Of a stretch of 64,000 bases of DNA, positions 34,335 through 42,708 are shown in pieces. Position 1 is the first letter of the stretch. The number at the start of each line of letters is the position of its first letter. Where the stretch lies: contig JABAKE010000003.1 of the NCBI GenBank assembly GCA_019779905.1, forward strand, positions 62,001-126,000. Reading direction: 5' to 3'. The notes beneath the pieces are model-generated. The model ran no database searches and was not told where the DNA came from. It was given only the letters and a program-made list of their open reading frames with translations. Origin of the DNA: Modestobacter lapidis. GTDB lineage: Bacteria > Actinomycetota > Actinomycetes > Mycobacteriales > Geodermatophilaceae. The position numbers and the translations under genes were made by a program.

Positions 34335-35254
34335 GCGCTCCGGCCCGCGTGCGCGGGGCCGCGATCACCGTCGCACCGGTGGTCTTCGTGCTGCTCTGGA
34401 GCACCGGTTTCGTGGGTGCCAAGTACGGCCTGCCCTACGCCGAGCCGTTCACCTTCCTGGCCCTGCGGCTGGCGCTGGCCGGGATGCTGCTGGCCGGGAT
34501 CGCCGTCGTCCTGCGGGCCGCCTGGCCGGCGAACCGGGCGCAGACCGGCCGGGCCGGCGTGGCCGGTCTGCTGCTGCACGCCGGCTACCTCGGGGGCGTG
34601 TTCTTCGCCATCGACTCCGGCCTGCCGGCGAGCGTGGCCGCGGTCGTGGTGAGCCTGCAGCCGGTGCTGACCGCGGCGCTGGCCACCCGGCTGCTCGGTG
34701 AGCGGCTGGTGGCGGTGCAGTGGCTGGGGCTCGTGCTCGGCGTCGGCGGCGTGGCGCTGGTCCTCGCCCCCGGGCTGGCCAGCGCGGCGGGGGACGAGGG
34801 CTCGTTCCCGCCGGTCGGCGTCGCGTCCTGCCTGGTGGCCCTGTTGTGCGGCACGGCCGGGACGCTGTGGCAGAAGAAGCACGGCGACCACATCCCGCTG
34901 CTGTCCGGCACCGCCGTGCAGTACGCCGCGGCCGCCCTCGCCCTGGTCGCCGTCGCCGGCCTGACCGAGAGCATGACGATCGAGTGGACCGCCGACTTCG
35001 TCCTCGCCCTGGTCTGGCTGGTGCTGCCGCTGTCCCTCGGCGCCGTCCTGCTGCTGCTGTTCCTGCTGCGCCGCGGCAGCGCCTCCGGGGTATCCAGCCT
35101 GCTGTACCTGGTGCCGCCGGCCACCGCCGTCGAGGCCTACCTGCTGTTCGGCGAGGAGCTGCCGCTGCTGTCGCTGGCCGGGGTGGTGGTCACCACCGTC
35201 GGCGTGGCGCTGGTCCTGCGGCCACCCCGACGCCGGACGACGTCCCCCCGCTGA
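34331..35254 (+). CDS. EamA/DMT-family transporter
   Basis: The 307-residue protein has ten membrane helices arranged as two EamA repeats ([39 protein letters not shown]; and [18 protein letters not shown] near the end). The substrate is unknown. It is translationally coupled to hemY and sits between hemY and hemQ, so a role in exporting or importing a tetrapyrrole or cofactor is conceivable but unproven. Many family members are metabolite exporters. Confidence 0.88.
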   Translation: MSAPARVRGAAITVAPVVFVLLWSTGFVGAKYGLPYAEPFTFLALRLALAGMLLAGIAVVLRAAWPANRAQTGRAGVAGLLLHAGYLGGVFFAIDSGLPASVAAVVVSLQPVLTAALATRLLGERLVAVQWLGLVLGVGGVALVLAPGLASAAGDEGSFPPVGVASCLVALLCGTAGTLWQKKHGDHIPLLSGTAVQYAAAALALVAVAGLTESMTIEWTADFVLALVWLVLPLSLGAVLLLLFLLRRGSASGVSSLLYLVPPATAVEAYLLFGEELPLLSLAGVVVTTVGVALVLRPPRRRTTSPR

Positions 35255-35295
35255 CCGTCCCGGCGGCCGCGCGACAGGGCTCCTGGCGGGCGCGC

Positions 35296-35301
35296 GACAA
35301 T
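35296..35301 (+). promoter_or_regulatory. Leaderless -10 of hemQ
   Basis: GACAAT lies 6 nt before the hemQ ATG, giving the last step of heme synthesis its own transcript. Confidence 0.45.
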
Positions 35302-35307
35302 GGGCAC

Positions 35308-36027
35308 ATGAGCGAGCAGCAGACCGGAGAGCGCAGCATCGGTAAGCGGGCGAACGAACTCAACGCCCAGATCCGCTACACGATGTGGTCGGTGTTCAAG
35401 CTGGCCCGCCCGCTCGGCGACGACCAGCGGGCGGCCGCTGCCGACGAGGTCACCGCCCTGTTCGCGGAGCTGGCCGGCAAGGACGTCGTCGTCCGCGGGG
35501 TCTACGACGTGGCCGGTCTGCGGGCCGACGCCGACCTGATGATCTGGTGGCACGCCGAGCGGGTCGAGGCGCTGCAGGAGGCCTACGGTCGGCTCCGCCG
35601 CACCGCCCTGGGCCGGCACCTCGAGCCGGTGTGGTCGCAGCTGGCGCTGCACCGCCCCGCCGAGTTCAACCTCAGCCACATCCCCTCGTTCCTCGCCGAC
35701 GAGGAGCCGCGCCGCTTCGTCTGCGTCTACCCCTTTGTGCGGTCCTACGAGTGGTACCTGCTGCCCGACGAGGAGCGGCGCGACATGCTCAAGGAGCACG
35801 GCATGCAGGCCCGGCCGTATCCCGACGTCCGGGCCAACACCGTCGCCTCCTTCGGCCTCGGCGACTACGAGTGGATGCTCGCCTTCGAGGCCGACGAGCT
35901 GCACCGCATCGTCGACCTCATGCGCGATCTGCGGGCCAGCCGCGCCCGCCGGCACGTCCGCGAGGAGGTGCCGTTCTACACCGGCACCCGCAAGCAGGTC
36001 GCGGAGCTGGTCGCCGACCTGCCGTGA
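35308..36027 (+). CDS. hemQ: Coproheme decarboxylase HemQ/ChdC (chlorite dismutase family)
   Basis: The 239-residue protein converts coproheme to heme b with peroxide, the last step of the coproporphyrin pathway. [18 protein letters not shown] carries Tyr150 and His164, which align with the radical Tyr and proximal heme His of known HemQ proteins; [13 protein letters not shown] is also typical. HemQ is distinguished from true chlorite dismutase by lacking the distal Arg motif. The ferrochelatase gene is not in this window. Confidence 0.93.
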   Translation: MSEQQTGERSIGKRANELNAQIRYTMWSVFKLARPLGDDQRAAAADEVTALFAELAGKDVVVRGVYDVAGLRADADLMIWWHAERVEALQEAYGRLRRTALGRHLEPVWSQLALHRPAEFNLSHIPSFLADEEPRRFVCVYPFVRSYEWYLLPDEERRDMLKEHGMQARPYPDVRANTVASFGLGDYEWMLAFEADELHRIVDLMRDLRASRARRHVREEVPFYTGTRKQVAELVADLP

Positions 36028-36103
36028 GGTGCACATCGTCATCCTCCGGATGACACCGCGGCCAGGTGCCGTGCCCCTGGTGAGCTGAGCCGTTTCCTGC
36101 GTG

Positions 36104-36135
36104 CCCGTCGGGAGGCCTCCGGCCTCCGCGACGGG
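36104..36135 (+). terminator. Terminator hairpin after hemQ
   Basis: A stem of two paired blocks (CCCGTCG/CGACGGG and GGAGGCC/GGCCTCC) around a 3-nt loop lies 76 nt past the hemQ stop. Confidence 0.7.
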
Positions 36136-36223
36136 TCCGCAGACGGCCCTGGCGGGCCGGTATGGCGTCCGCGCCCTACATCGCCGCCGGCCACCAGCCT
36201 CCTCCGTCGGCGAGGTGCACAGC

Positions 36224-36261
36224 ACAGCGCCCCCGCCCGTGATCCCGGGCGGGGGCGCTGT
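36224..36261. terminator. Bidirectional terminator between hemQ and msrB
   Basis: A strong 16-bp stem, ACAGCGCCCCCGCCCG with its complement, lies between the convergent genes, 22 nt from the msrB stop. Confidence 0.8.
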
Positions 36262-36283
36262 CGTGCGTGGTGCTGCGGGGAAC

Positions 36284-36703
36284 TCAGCCCTCGCTGGGGG
36301 CCAGCGCGATGCTCACCGAGTTGATGCAGTAGCGGTCGCCCGTGGGCGTCTGCGGTGCGTCCTCGAACACGTGCCCGAGGTGGCTGTGGCAGCTGCCGCA
36401 GAGCACCTCGGTACGCAACATGCCGTAGCTACGGTCGTCGCGGAGAACGACGTTGTCGCGCACGGACGGCTCGTAGAACGAGGGCCAGCCGCAGTGGGAG
36501 TCGAACTTCGTCTCCGAGCGGAACAGCTCGGCGCCGCAGGCGCGGCAGGAGTAGACACCGGCCGTCTTCGTGTCGACGTACTCGCCGGTGTAGGGCCGTT
36601 CGGTCCCGGCCTCGCGGAGGACGGCGTACTCCTCCGGCGACAGCTGGGCGCGCCACTCCTCGTCGGTCCTGACGACCTGGGGCTGCTGGGCGGATGTGGT
36701 CAT
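36284..36703 (-). CDS. msrB: Peptide-methionine (R)-S-oxide reductase
   Basis: This 139-residue enzyme repairs methionine-R-sulfoxide in proteins. Zinc ligands Cys53, Cys56, Cys102 and Cys105 (CRAC, CGSC), resolving Cys71 (HCGWPSF) and catalytic Cys126 (RYCINSVS) are all present. The ATG at 36703 follows both GGTGGAG and, at 6 nt, TACGGT, so it could be read with or without a leader. Its position beside the heme genes matches mycobacteria. Confidence 0.95.
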   Translation of the reverse strand: MTTSAQQPQVVRTDEEWRAQLSPEEYAVLREAGTERPYTGEYVDTKTAGVYSCRACGAELFRSETKFDSHCGWPSFYEPSVRDNVVLRDDRSYGMLRTEVLCGSCHSHLGHVFEDAPQTPTGDRYCINSVSIALAPSEG

Positions 36704-36709
36704 GTCTCC

Positions 36710-36715
36710 ACCGTA
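36710..36715 (-). promoter_or_regulatory. Possible leaderless -10 of msrB
   Basis: TACGGT lies 6 nt before the msrB ATG; the overlap with a GGAG sequence leaves the mode of initiation ambiguous. Confidence 0.4.
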
Positions 36716-36945
36716 CGGCGGGCGCGCCACCCGTGCGCCGCCCCTCGGGGTTCGCACGGCCGATCGTGTCTGCGCAGGTCAGCGCGGCATGACCGGACTG
36801 TCAGCAGCACGTCACGGGACGGATCGGAGCGGGACCGGCCGCTGTGCGGAGGCTGTGCATCGACGGCCGTCCGGCCGGGCAGCGGGGGGCTCGTACCGTG
36901 GACGGGCTGGGAGCGCCGCCCCCGCCATCCGATCGAGAGGACGTC

Positions 36946-37404
36946 ATGACCGCGGACCAACCGCTGGACGACGTGTGGTTCACCCGCGACCTGCCCGTGC
37001 TGCGGGCCATCGTGCGGCTGCTGGACGAGCCGCCGCACGGGAGCGCCCCCTACCTGGGGGCCGTCGTGCCGGCCAGCGGGCTGCCGAAGCCGCAGGTGGT
37101 GTCGGCGGCCAACGCGCTGGTGGCCGCCGGCTACGTCGTGGCGCTGACCAACCACGCCGGTGACATCGTGCGCTTCACGTCGGCCTCGGCCGAGGCGCGC
37201 CGGCTGACCGGGCTGTGGCCGACCCCGCAGGGTGAGTGGGAGCGCCTGCTGGAGCAGCTGGCAGCTCGGGCCGCCGGGGCGATGACCGAGGTGGAGCGGC
37301 AGCGGTGGCAGGCGATGTGCGACGCCGCCGTCGCCCTGGGGCCCAACGACGGGGCGCTGCTGATGTCCGCGCTGATCGGCGGCTACGTCCCCCGCGCACG
37401 CTGA
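36946..37404 (+). CDS. Small conserved protein, possible winged helix
   Basis: The 152-residue protein has VWFTRDLPVLRAIVRLLDE, then LPKPQVVSAANALVAAGYVVAL and FTSASAEARRLTGLWPTPQ. The helix-turn-helix-like spacing followed by a predicted beta-wing suggests a winged-helix fold related to MarR or DUF proteins, but I see no firm family match. GAGAGG precedes the ATG at 36946. A terminator follows, then convergent cspA. Confidence 0.6.
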   Translation: MTADQPLDDVWFTRDLPVLRAIVRLLDEPPHGSAPYLGAVVPASGLPKPQVVSAANALVAAGYVVALTNHAGDIVRFTSASAEARRLTGLWPTPQGEWERLLEQLAARAAGAMTEVERQRWQAMCDAAVALGPNDGALLMSALIGGYVPRAR

Positions 37405-37419
37405 CACCGTGGCCGGACG

Positions 37420-37461
37420 CGACAGTGCCCCCGCCCGGTTTCCCCGGCGAGGGCACTGTCG
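37420..37461. terminator. Bidirectional terminator before cspA stop
   Basis: An 11-bp stem, CGACAGTGCCC with its complement, encloses a GC-rich loop between convergent genes. Confidence 0.75.
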
Positions 37462-37497
37462 TTGGTCAGGTGGCTGGGATCAGCCGCCCACTCTGGG

Positions 37498-37701
37498 TCA
37501 GAGCGGGGCGACGTTCGCGGCCTGCGGGCCCTTCTGGCCCTGCTCGACGTCGAACGAGATGCGCTGGCCCTCGTCGAGCGAGCGGTACCCGCTGGTCTGG
37601 ATGGCCGAGTAGTGGACGAAGACGTCCGGGCCGCCCCCGTCAGGGGTGGCGAAGCCAAACCCCTTCTCGGCGTTGAACCACTTCACTGTTCCTTCGGGCA
37701 T
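37498..37701 (-). CDS. cspA: Cold-shock protein, CspA family
   Basis: This 67-residue single cold-shock domain has RNP1 (KGFGFATP) and RNP2 (VFVHYSAI), so it binds single-stranded nucleic acid and melts RNA structure. AGGAG 7 nt before the ATG and a TAGGGT -10 at 37767-37772 imply a leader of about 58 nt, shorter than the long thermosensing leaders of enteric cspA. Confidence 0.96.
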   Translation of the reverse strand: MPEGTVKWFNAEKGFGFATPDGGGPDVFVHYSAIQTSGYRSLDEGQRISFDVEQGQKGPQAANVAPL

Positions 37702-37766
37702 TGCTCGCTCCTAGCTGAGGTCGTACGTCGGGGTCCTGCCATCTGCAGGGCCTTCCCGACGACTGA

Positions 37767-37772
37767 ACCCTA
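37767..37772 (-). promoter_or_regulatory. Probable -10 of the cspA promoter
   Basis: TAGGGT on the minus strand, in the sequence GGCTAGGGTTCAG, is about 65 nt upstream of the cspA ATG. Confidence 0.45.
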
Positions 37773-37883
37773 GCCGCACATGCCCCCCTCGCGCTGCCCC
37801 GGACCCCCGATCGATGCAAATTCTTGCTGCCGGAGCCGCCGGCACCGGCCGGAGCGCCCCATCCCGGGCCCGTGCCGACCGGC

Positions 37884-38264
37884 TCAGCGCCGCTGAGCGG
37901 TGCCGCTGTCGTCGTCACGACGCACCGTGCCGGGAGCGAGCTTCTCGGCCTTGTCCTGCAGCTGCTGGGCGGCGGATCGTTCCTCCCGTGCGTGCCCCAT
38001 GCGATCGCGGGCTTCCTGCTCGGCCCGGGCGGCGCGTTCCTCGACCTCGGCGCGCTCCCGGCGCGCGCGGGCCGCCTGCTCGTCGGCCAGGGCCTGCTCC
38101 TTGTCGGCGTTGGCCGCACGCACCTGCGCCTCCTGCATGTGGTCACGCGCCTGGGCGCGCTTGCGCTCCTTGCCCGCGCCGCCCCGCTTCGTCGCTGCCA
38201 GCGCGATCAGCGCCAGCAGCACCAGGACGGCGATCACGATCACCACGATGAGCCAGGTGTCCAC
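37884..38264 (-). CDS. Small membrane-anchored coiled-coil protein
   Basis: The 126-residue protein has one N-terminal membrane helix (WLIVVIVIAVLVLLALIALA, about 4-23). A long, highly charged helix follows (repeated E-R-A-R-A-E patterns, about 30-110) that should form a cytoplasmic coiled coil. The C-terminus is basic. I know no characterised homologue, though actinobacteria often encode such short proteins near stress genes. The start is the GTG at 38264. Confidence 0.65.
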   Translation of the reverse strand: MDTWLIVVIVIAVLVLLALIALAATKRGGAGKERKRAQARDHMQEAQVRAANADKEQALADEQAARARRERAEVEERAARAEQEARDRMGHAREERSAAQQLQDKAEKLAPGTVRRDDDSGTAQRR

Positions 38265-38345
38265 GGGTCTTCCTCTCTCGGAGCCGGTGGTGGCGGATGC
38301 CCGCTGGTGCTGTCCGGGAAACCCTCGGTGACCAGCGCGGATGCC

Positions 38346-38714
38346 TCAGAGCAGACGTACGCGCGGAACGGCGTCCGGATCGGGCCGGGCCGCCGCCGGA
38401 GGGAGGGCCGGCATCGGGGAGCGCCAGCTGGCCACGGTGATCGGGCCCGCGTCGTCCCAGTCCTGACGGCGGTGCCACCTCGCGTCCCAGGCCAGCTCGC
38501 GCTGCTGCTCCCGGCGGTGGCGGCGCCAGCGGTCACCGGCCACGTCCAGCGCCACCAGGACGGCGGCGACCAGCGCAACCCACAGCAGGGCGTTCGTGAC
38601 CGCGCTCGCGACGTCCAGTGCGGTGATCTGCGGCCAGCCGATCAGCTCGAGCTGGTACCCGACCATCTCGATGACGACGTACAGCACGCCGTACACGACG
38701 AACGAGGCGCGCAT
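38346..38714 (-). CDS. Small two-helix membrane protein, unknown
   Basis: The 122-residue protein has two membrane helices (about 4-20 and 37-59, ALLWVALVAAVLVALDV) and a basic, Trp-rich cytoplasmic C-terminus (DRWRRHRREQQRELAWDARW). No family is recognised. It lies 81 nt ahead of the coiled-coil membrane protein gene on the same strand, so the two may form an operon. Confidence 0.6.
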   Translation of the reverse strand: MRASFVVYGVLYVVIEMVGYQLELIGWPQITALDVASAVTNALLWVALVAAVLVALDVAGDRWRRHRREQQRELAWDARWHRRQDWDDAGPITVASWRSPMPALPPAAARPDPDAVPRVRLL

Positions 38715-38955
38715 GGCCCGGGTCCTCCCTGATTCCGACCGACGGATCGATCAACGACAGGGAAGGGCGGCGGGACGAGTCCGGGCGGCACGTCCGGTGG
38801 GCGTGCTCACCCGGTTGGGTGAGCCCGGCCCGGAACGGCGTGCGGGGAGTGGCAGCCCGCCGCACGGGAACCGCCGGTCAGCGCACTCCGTCGCCCGGCC
38901 CTCCGCGGGGGCCGTGGCACACTCGCCCGACCCGACGACCAGTGAGGTGCCCCAC

Positions 38956-40002
38956 ATGCCCGTCCCGACCTTCGGCCTGTTCGACCACATCGAGGGCATC
39001 CCCGGAACCCCGACGCACCGGTTGCTGAAGGACCGCCTCGAGCTCTTCCGCACCGCGGACCAGGCCGGGTTCGCCAGCATCCACCTGGCCGAGCACCACG
39101 GGTCGGACCTGTCGCTGGCCCCGAACCAGGACCTCGTGGTGGCGGCCGCGTCGCAGATCACGAGCAGCATCCGGCTGGGCCCGATGGTCAAGCTGCTGCC
39201 GATGCACCACCCGGTCCAGCTGATCGAGGACATGTGCGTGGTGGACCAGCTCACCGAGGGGCGGCTGGACTACGGGGTCGGGCGGGGCGCGGTGCCGGCC
39301 GAGCACGCCTGGCACGGCAGTGACCACCGCGACGCCAAGGAGCGGTTCGTCGACACGCTGGGGATCATCGCCGACGCCCTGCGCACCGGGGAGATCTCCA
39401 GTGAGCAGAGCAGGTACCACGACTTCCCGACGATGCCGATGTCGACCAAGCCGTTCCAGGAGCACATCCCGTTCTGGTACCCGGGCAATCCCGAGACGGC
39501 CGGCCGGTACGGCATGAGCCTGATGTGGCCGGGCCCGATCAGCCCGGCGGCGTACGAGCTGTACGTGGAGAGCTGGGAGAAGCACAAGGGCGACCGGATC
39601 CGGCTGGAGGGCCCGGACGCCCGGCCGCAGGTGGCCTGCTCGATGCTGCTGGCGATCGCGGAGCGGGAGGAGGACGCCGTGGCCGTGGCCCGGCGCGGAG
39701 CGGACGGCCTGGGACGGCGGACGACATCGGCCCACCGCTTCGACCACACGGTGATCTCCGAGGACGAGCGGGCGGAGGTCATGGCTCCCCTCGGGAAGAT
39801 CCTGGCGGGTCTGGAGATGTCGATCGGGCTGGGGGCCGGCACTCCGGCGCAGATCGCCGAGCGCTTCGCCGGCTTCCTCGAGCCCGGCATGGTCGACCGG
39901 GTCGTCCTCATGCTGCCGACCGGTGACATGACCATGGACGAGGCGCGGCGCTCGCTCGACCTGTTCGTCGAGCACGTCCAGCCGCAGCTGCAGCAGGCGT
40001 AG
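38956..40002 (+). CDS. Luciferase-like (LLM class) flavin-dependent oxidoreductase
   Basis: This 348-residue TIM-barrel monooxygenase has FGLFDHIEGIPGTPTHRLL, SIHLAEHHGSDLSLAPNQDL, LGPMVKLLPMHHPVQLIEDM and YGVGRGAVPAEH. This is the bacterial luciferase alpha-like branch using FMNH2 or F420. The substrate is unknown. A GAGG site precedes the ATG. It is convergent with the LigD polymerase gene, 22 nt away. Confidence 0.88.
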   Translation: MPVPTFGLFDHIEGIPGTPTHRLLKDRLELFRTADQAGFASIHLAEHHGSDLSLAPNQDLVVAAASQITSSIRLGPMVKLLPMHHPVQLIEDMCVVDQLTEGRLDYGVGRGAVPAEHAWHGSDHRDAKERFVDTLGIIADALRTGEISSEQSRYHDFPTMPMSTKPFQEHIPFWYPGNPETAGRYGMSLMWPGPISPAAYELYVESWEKHKGDRIRLEGPDARPQVACSMLLAIAEREEDAVAVARRGADGLGRRTTSAHRFDHTVISEDERAEVMAPLGKILAGLEMSIGLGAGTPAQIAERFAGFLEPGMVDRVVLMLPTGDMTMDEARRSLDLFVEHVQPQLQQA

Positions 40003-40024
40003 CCGGCGGCCGGCCGCCGCCCGG

Positions 40025-41092
40025 TCAGGCCGGGTCGGCGGCCGGCTTCTTCGCCCGGCTGGGCTGCACCCGCATCGGCTCGCCGGGCATCTTGGGGTAG
40101 TCGGGGGGGTAGGGCATCTCACCCATCCCGAGGTCCCGCTCCTGGCGATCGGCCAACTCGATCAGCGGCTCGATGCCGAAGGCGTGGTCGGCCAGCCCGG
40201 CGTGCCTGTCACCGACGGCGGCGAAGCGCGCCGGCATGGTGCGCACGTCGAAGTCGAACGGGGAGACGTCGGGCAGCTCGTCCCAGTCGACCGGCGCGGA
40301 GACGGGCGCGTGCGGCTTGGGCCGGATGGAGTAGGCGCTCGCGATCGTGCGGTCACGGGCCATCTGGTTGTAGTCGATGAAGATCTTCTCGCCGCGCTCC
40401 TCCTTCCACCAGTTCATCGTCACGCGGTCGGGCAGGCGCCGCTCCAGCTCGCGGCCGAACGCGATCACCGCACGCCGCACCTCGGGGAAGGTCCAGCGCG
40501 GCTGGATCGGCACGTAGACGTGCACTCCGCGGCCACCGGAGGTCTTCGGCCAGCCCTCCATGCCGAACTCGTGGAGCAGTTCCCGCACGTGCGGGGCCAC
40601 CCATACCGCGTCGGAGAAGTCGGTGCCCGGCTGCGGGTCCAGGTCGATCCGGATCTGGTCGGGTTGCTCGACGTCGGTCCTGGATACCGGCCACGGGTGG
40701 AACGTCAGCGTCCCGAGGTTGGCGCACCAGGCGACGACGGCGACCGAGTCGGGGGCGATCTCGTCGGCGGTGCGCCCGCTGGGAAAGGTGATGTGCGCCG
40801 TCGGCACCCAGTCGGGGGCGTTCTTGGGCACCCGCTTCTGGTAGAACGCGTCACCGGTGTTGTCGATCCGGGTGGAGATCCGCGCCCCCTCGAACACCCC
40901 GCCCGGCCAGCGCTCCAGCGTCGTGGGCCGGTCCCGCAGCGCGAGCAGGATCCCCGGCCCGACGGCGATGAAGTACTCGACGACGTCGATCTTGCGGAGG
41001 CCCTGGTCGGCGAAGTACGGCTTCTCCGGATTGCTGACCCGTACCTCGTGGCCGTCCACCTGCAGGACGACGGCATCCTTGCTGCTGGCCAT
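40025..41092 (-). CDS. LigD-type polymerase/primase domain protein
   Basis: This stand-alone 355-residue LigD polymerase (archaeo-eukaryotic primase fold) of bacterial non-homologous end joining has metal ligands Asp150 and Asp152 in IRIDLDPQPG, the 5'-phosphate-binding N-terminus (NPEKPYFADQGLRKIDVVEY) and the conserved WPKTSGGRGVHVYVPI, DYNQMARDRTIASAYS. It adds nucleotides to broken ends. No ligase or nuclease domain is fused. The ligase partner is encoded 1.6 kb upstream on the same strand. Confidence 0.93.
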   Translation of the reverse strand: MASSKDAVVLQVDGHEVRVSNPEKPYFADQGLRKIDVVEYFIAVGPGILLALRDRPTTLERWPGGVFEGARISTRIDNTGDAFYQKRVPKNAPDWVPTAHITFPSGRTADEIAPDSVAVVAWCANLGTLTFHPWPVSRTDVEQPDQIRIDLDPQPGTDFSDAVWVAPHVRELLHEFGMEGWPKTSGGRGVHVYVPIQPRWTFPEVRRAVIAFGRELERRLPDRVTMNWWKEERGEKIFIDYNQMARDRTIASAYSIRPKPHAPVSAPVDWDELPDVSPFDFDVRTMPARFAAVGDRHAGLADHAFGIEPLIELADRQERDLGMGEMPYPPDYPKMPGEPMRVQPSRAKKPAADPA

Positions 41093-41108
41093 GCGGGCTC
41101 CGATCAGG

Positions 41109-42668
41109 TCAGGCCGGGCAGGTGAGCCCGTCGGCGGGCACGACCAGGTCGATGAGGTACGCGTTCACGGCCGCGGTCACGCAATCGGTCTTGGGATAGG
41201 CAGTGTGCCCGCTGCCGTCCCAGGTGAGCAGCACCCCGCTCGTGAGGTCCTCGGCCAGGTCCACTGCGCCCTGCAGCGGTGTCACCGGGTCACCGCGCGT
41301 GCCGATGACGACGATCGGCGCGCTGCCCTCGGCGTCGCGCTCGGGCAGCGGCGTGCGCGGGGCATCCCAGGCCGAGCACGTGTAGAGGCTGGTCGCGGCG
41401 CCCGCGCCGAACAGCGGGTAGCGCGCGCTCCAGTCCGCGACGAGGGCGCGGACCTCCTCGCCGGTGAACTCGGCTGCGGTGTCGGCGCAGGTGATCGTGC
41501 GGTTCGCGTCGATGACGTTGCTGTAGGTGCCGTCGGCGTTCCGGCCGGTGTGGGTGTCGGCGAGGGTGAGGATGCCGGCGGAGTCGCCGTTGCGGGCACT
41601 GGCCAGCGACTGCGCCAGCTGCGGCCAGGCGCTCGGCTGATACAGCGCCGAGCGCACCCCGGTGAGCACCAGCCCGGGGGTCGCCTGCCGGGTCTCGCCG
41701 GGCCGGCTGCTGGGGATGGGCGCGGCGGCGGCCTGGGCCAGCACGTCGTTCAGGAACTGCCGCGGGTCGGGGCCGACGGGGCAGCCGCCGACCAGGCCGG
41801 TGCAGTTGGCCGCGAAGGCGTTGAAGGCGTCCTCGAAGCCGCGGGCCCGCGCCTCCGCGTCGCCCTGGGCGTCGGTGTCGGGGTCGACCGCGCCGTCGAG
41901 GACCAGGGCCCGCACGTTCTCGGGGAACAGCTCGGCGTAGGTGGAGCCCAGCGTGCTGCCGTAGGAGTAGCCGAGGTAGGTCAGTTGCTCGTCCCCGAGC
42001 GCCTGGCGCACCAGGTCCATGTCCCGGGCGGCGGCCACGGTGTTGAAGGCACCCAGCGTGGTGTCGTACTGCTCGGCGCACCCGGCAGCGACCTCCTCGG
42101 CCATCGTGAACGCCGCGTCGAGCTGCTCGGCCGTGGTCGGCCGTGGCTCGGCCGCGGTGATCGCGTCCTTCTGCTCGTCGCTGATGCACTCGACCGGCGT
42201 GGACAACCCGACGCCGCGGGGGTCGAGCCCGACGATGTCGAAGCGGTTGAGGACCTCGATCGGCAGGGTGAGCGCCGACTGGACCGCCGCGTCGGTGGCC
42301 GAGACGCCCGGACCACCGGGGTTCACCAGCAGCGAGCCGATCCGGTCGGTCTGCCCGGCGAGCACCGCCTTGACCAGGAACAGCTGCAGGGTCGGGCCGC
42401 CGGGGTCGGCGTGGTCGACCGGCACGGACGTCGTGCCGCAGGAGAACATGAGATCCCGCTCGGAGCCCGGCCGGCCGGCGACGATCGTCGAGATCTCGGC
42501 GTCGCAGTCGGTCCAGTCGATCTCGTCGGCCTCGGCCGTCGCGGGCGCGGCACTGGACGAGCTCGCGGTCGGCTGGGTGTCGTCGTCGGACGACGTGCAG
42601 CCCACCAGGGCCAGCACGGTGGCCGGGACGAGTCCGGCGGCGGCCAGCAGGCGGCGGGTGACGGTCAC
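41109..42668 (-). CDS. Secreted lipoprotein peptidase, alpha/beta hydrolase (TAP family)
   Basis: The 519-residue protein has a lipoprotein signal ending at Cys24 (LALVGC), a Ser/Thr-rich spacer, the oxyanion LLVNPGGPGVS, the nucleophile elbow GYSYGSTLG and a TAP-like C-terminal domain with catalytic Asp and His (GTRGDPVTPL, DGSGHTAY). This matches the secreted tripeptidyl aminopeptidase/prolyl iminopeptidase group, anchored outside the cell. The GTG at 42668 is picked because TACCCT lies 8 nt upstream. Its location between two end-joining genes seems unrelated to their function. Confidence 0.88.
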   Translation of the reverse strand: MTVTRRLLAAAGLVPATVLALVGCTSSDDDTQPTASSSSAAPATAEADEIDWTDCDAEISTIVAGRPGSERDLMFSCGTTSVPVDHADPGGPTLQLFLVKAVLAGQTDRIGSLLVNPGGPGVSATDAAVQSALTLPIEVLNRFDIVGLDPRGVGLSTPVECISDEQKDAITAAEPRPTTAEQLDAAFTMAEEVAAGCAEQYDTTLGAFNTVAAARDMDLVRQALGDEQLTYLGYSYGSTLGSTYAELFPENVRALVLDGAVDPDTDAQGDAEARARGFEDAFNAFAANCTGLVGGCPVGPDPRQFLNDVLAQAAAAPIPSSRPGETRQATPGLVLTGVRSALYQPSAWPQLAQSLASARNGDSAGILTLADTHTGRNADGTYSNVIDANRTITCADTAAEFTGEEVRALVADWSARYPLFGAGAATSLYTCSAWDAPRTPLPERDAEGSAPIVVIGTRGDPVTPLQGAVDLAEDLTSGVLLTWDGSGHTAYPKTDCVTAAVNAYLIDLVVPADGLTCPA

Positions 42669-42676
42669 GATCACCC

Positions 42677-42682
42677 AGGGTA
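42677..42682 (-). promoter_or_regulatory. Leaderless -10 of the lipoprotein peptidase gene
   Basis: TACCCT lies 8 nt before the chosen GTG and only 2 nt before an alternative upstream GTG, favouring the downstream start. Confidence 0.5.
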
Positions 42683-42708
42683 AAGGTCGGCCGGGCCGGG
42701 CACACCGA

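Noticed and set aside
35309-36027. Chlorite dismutase for chlorite detoxification
   Set aside because: The hem context and the Tyr/His pattern indicate coproheme decarboxylase HemQ.
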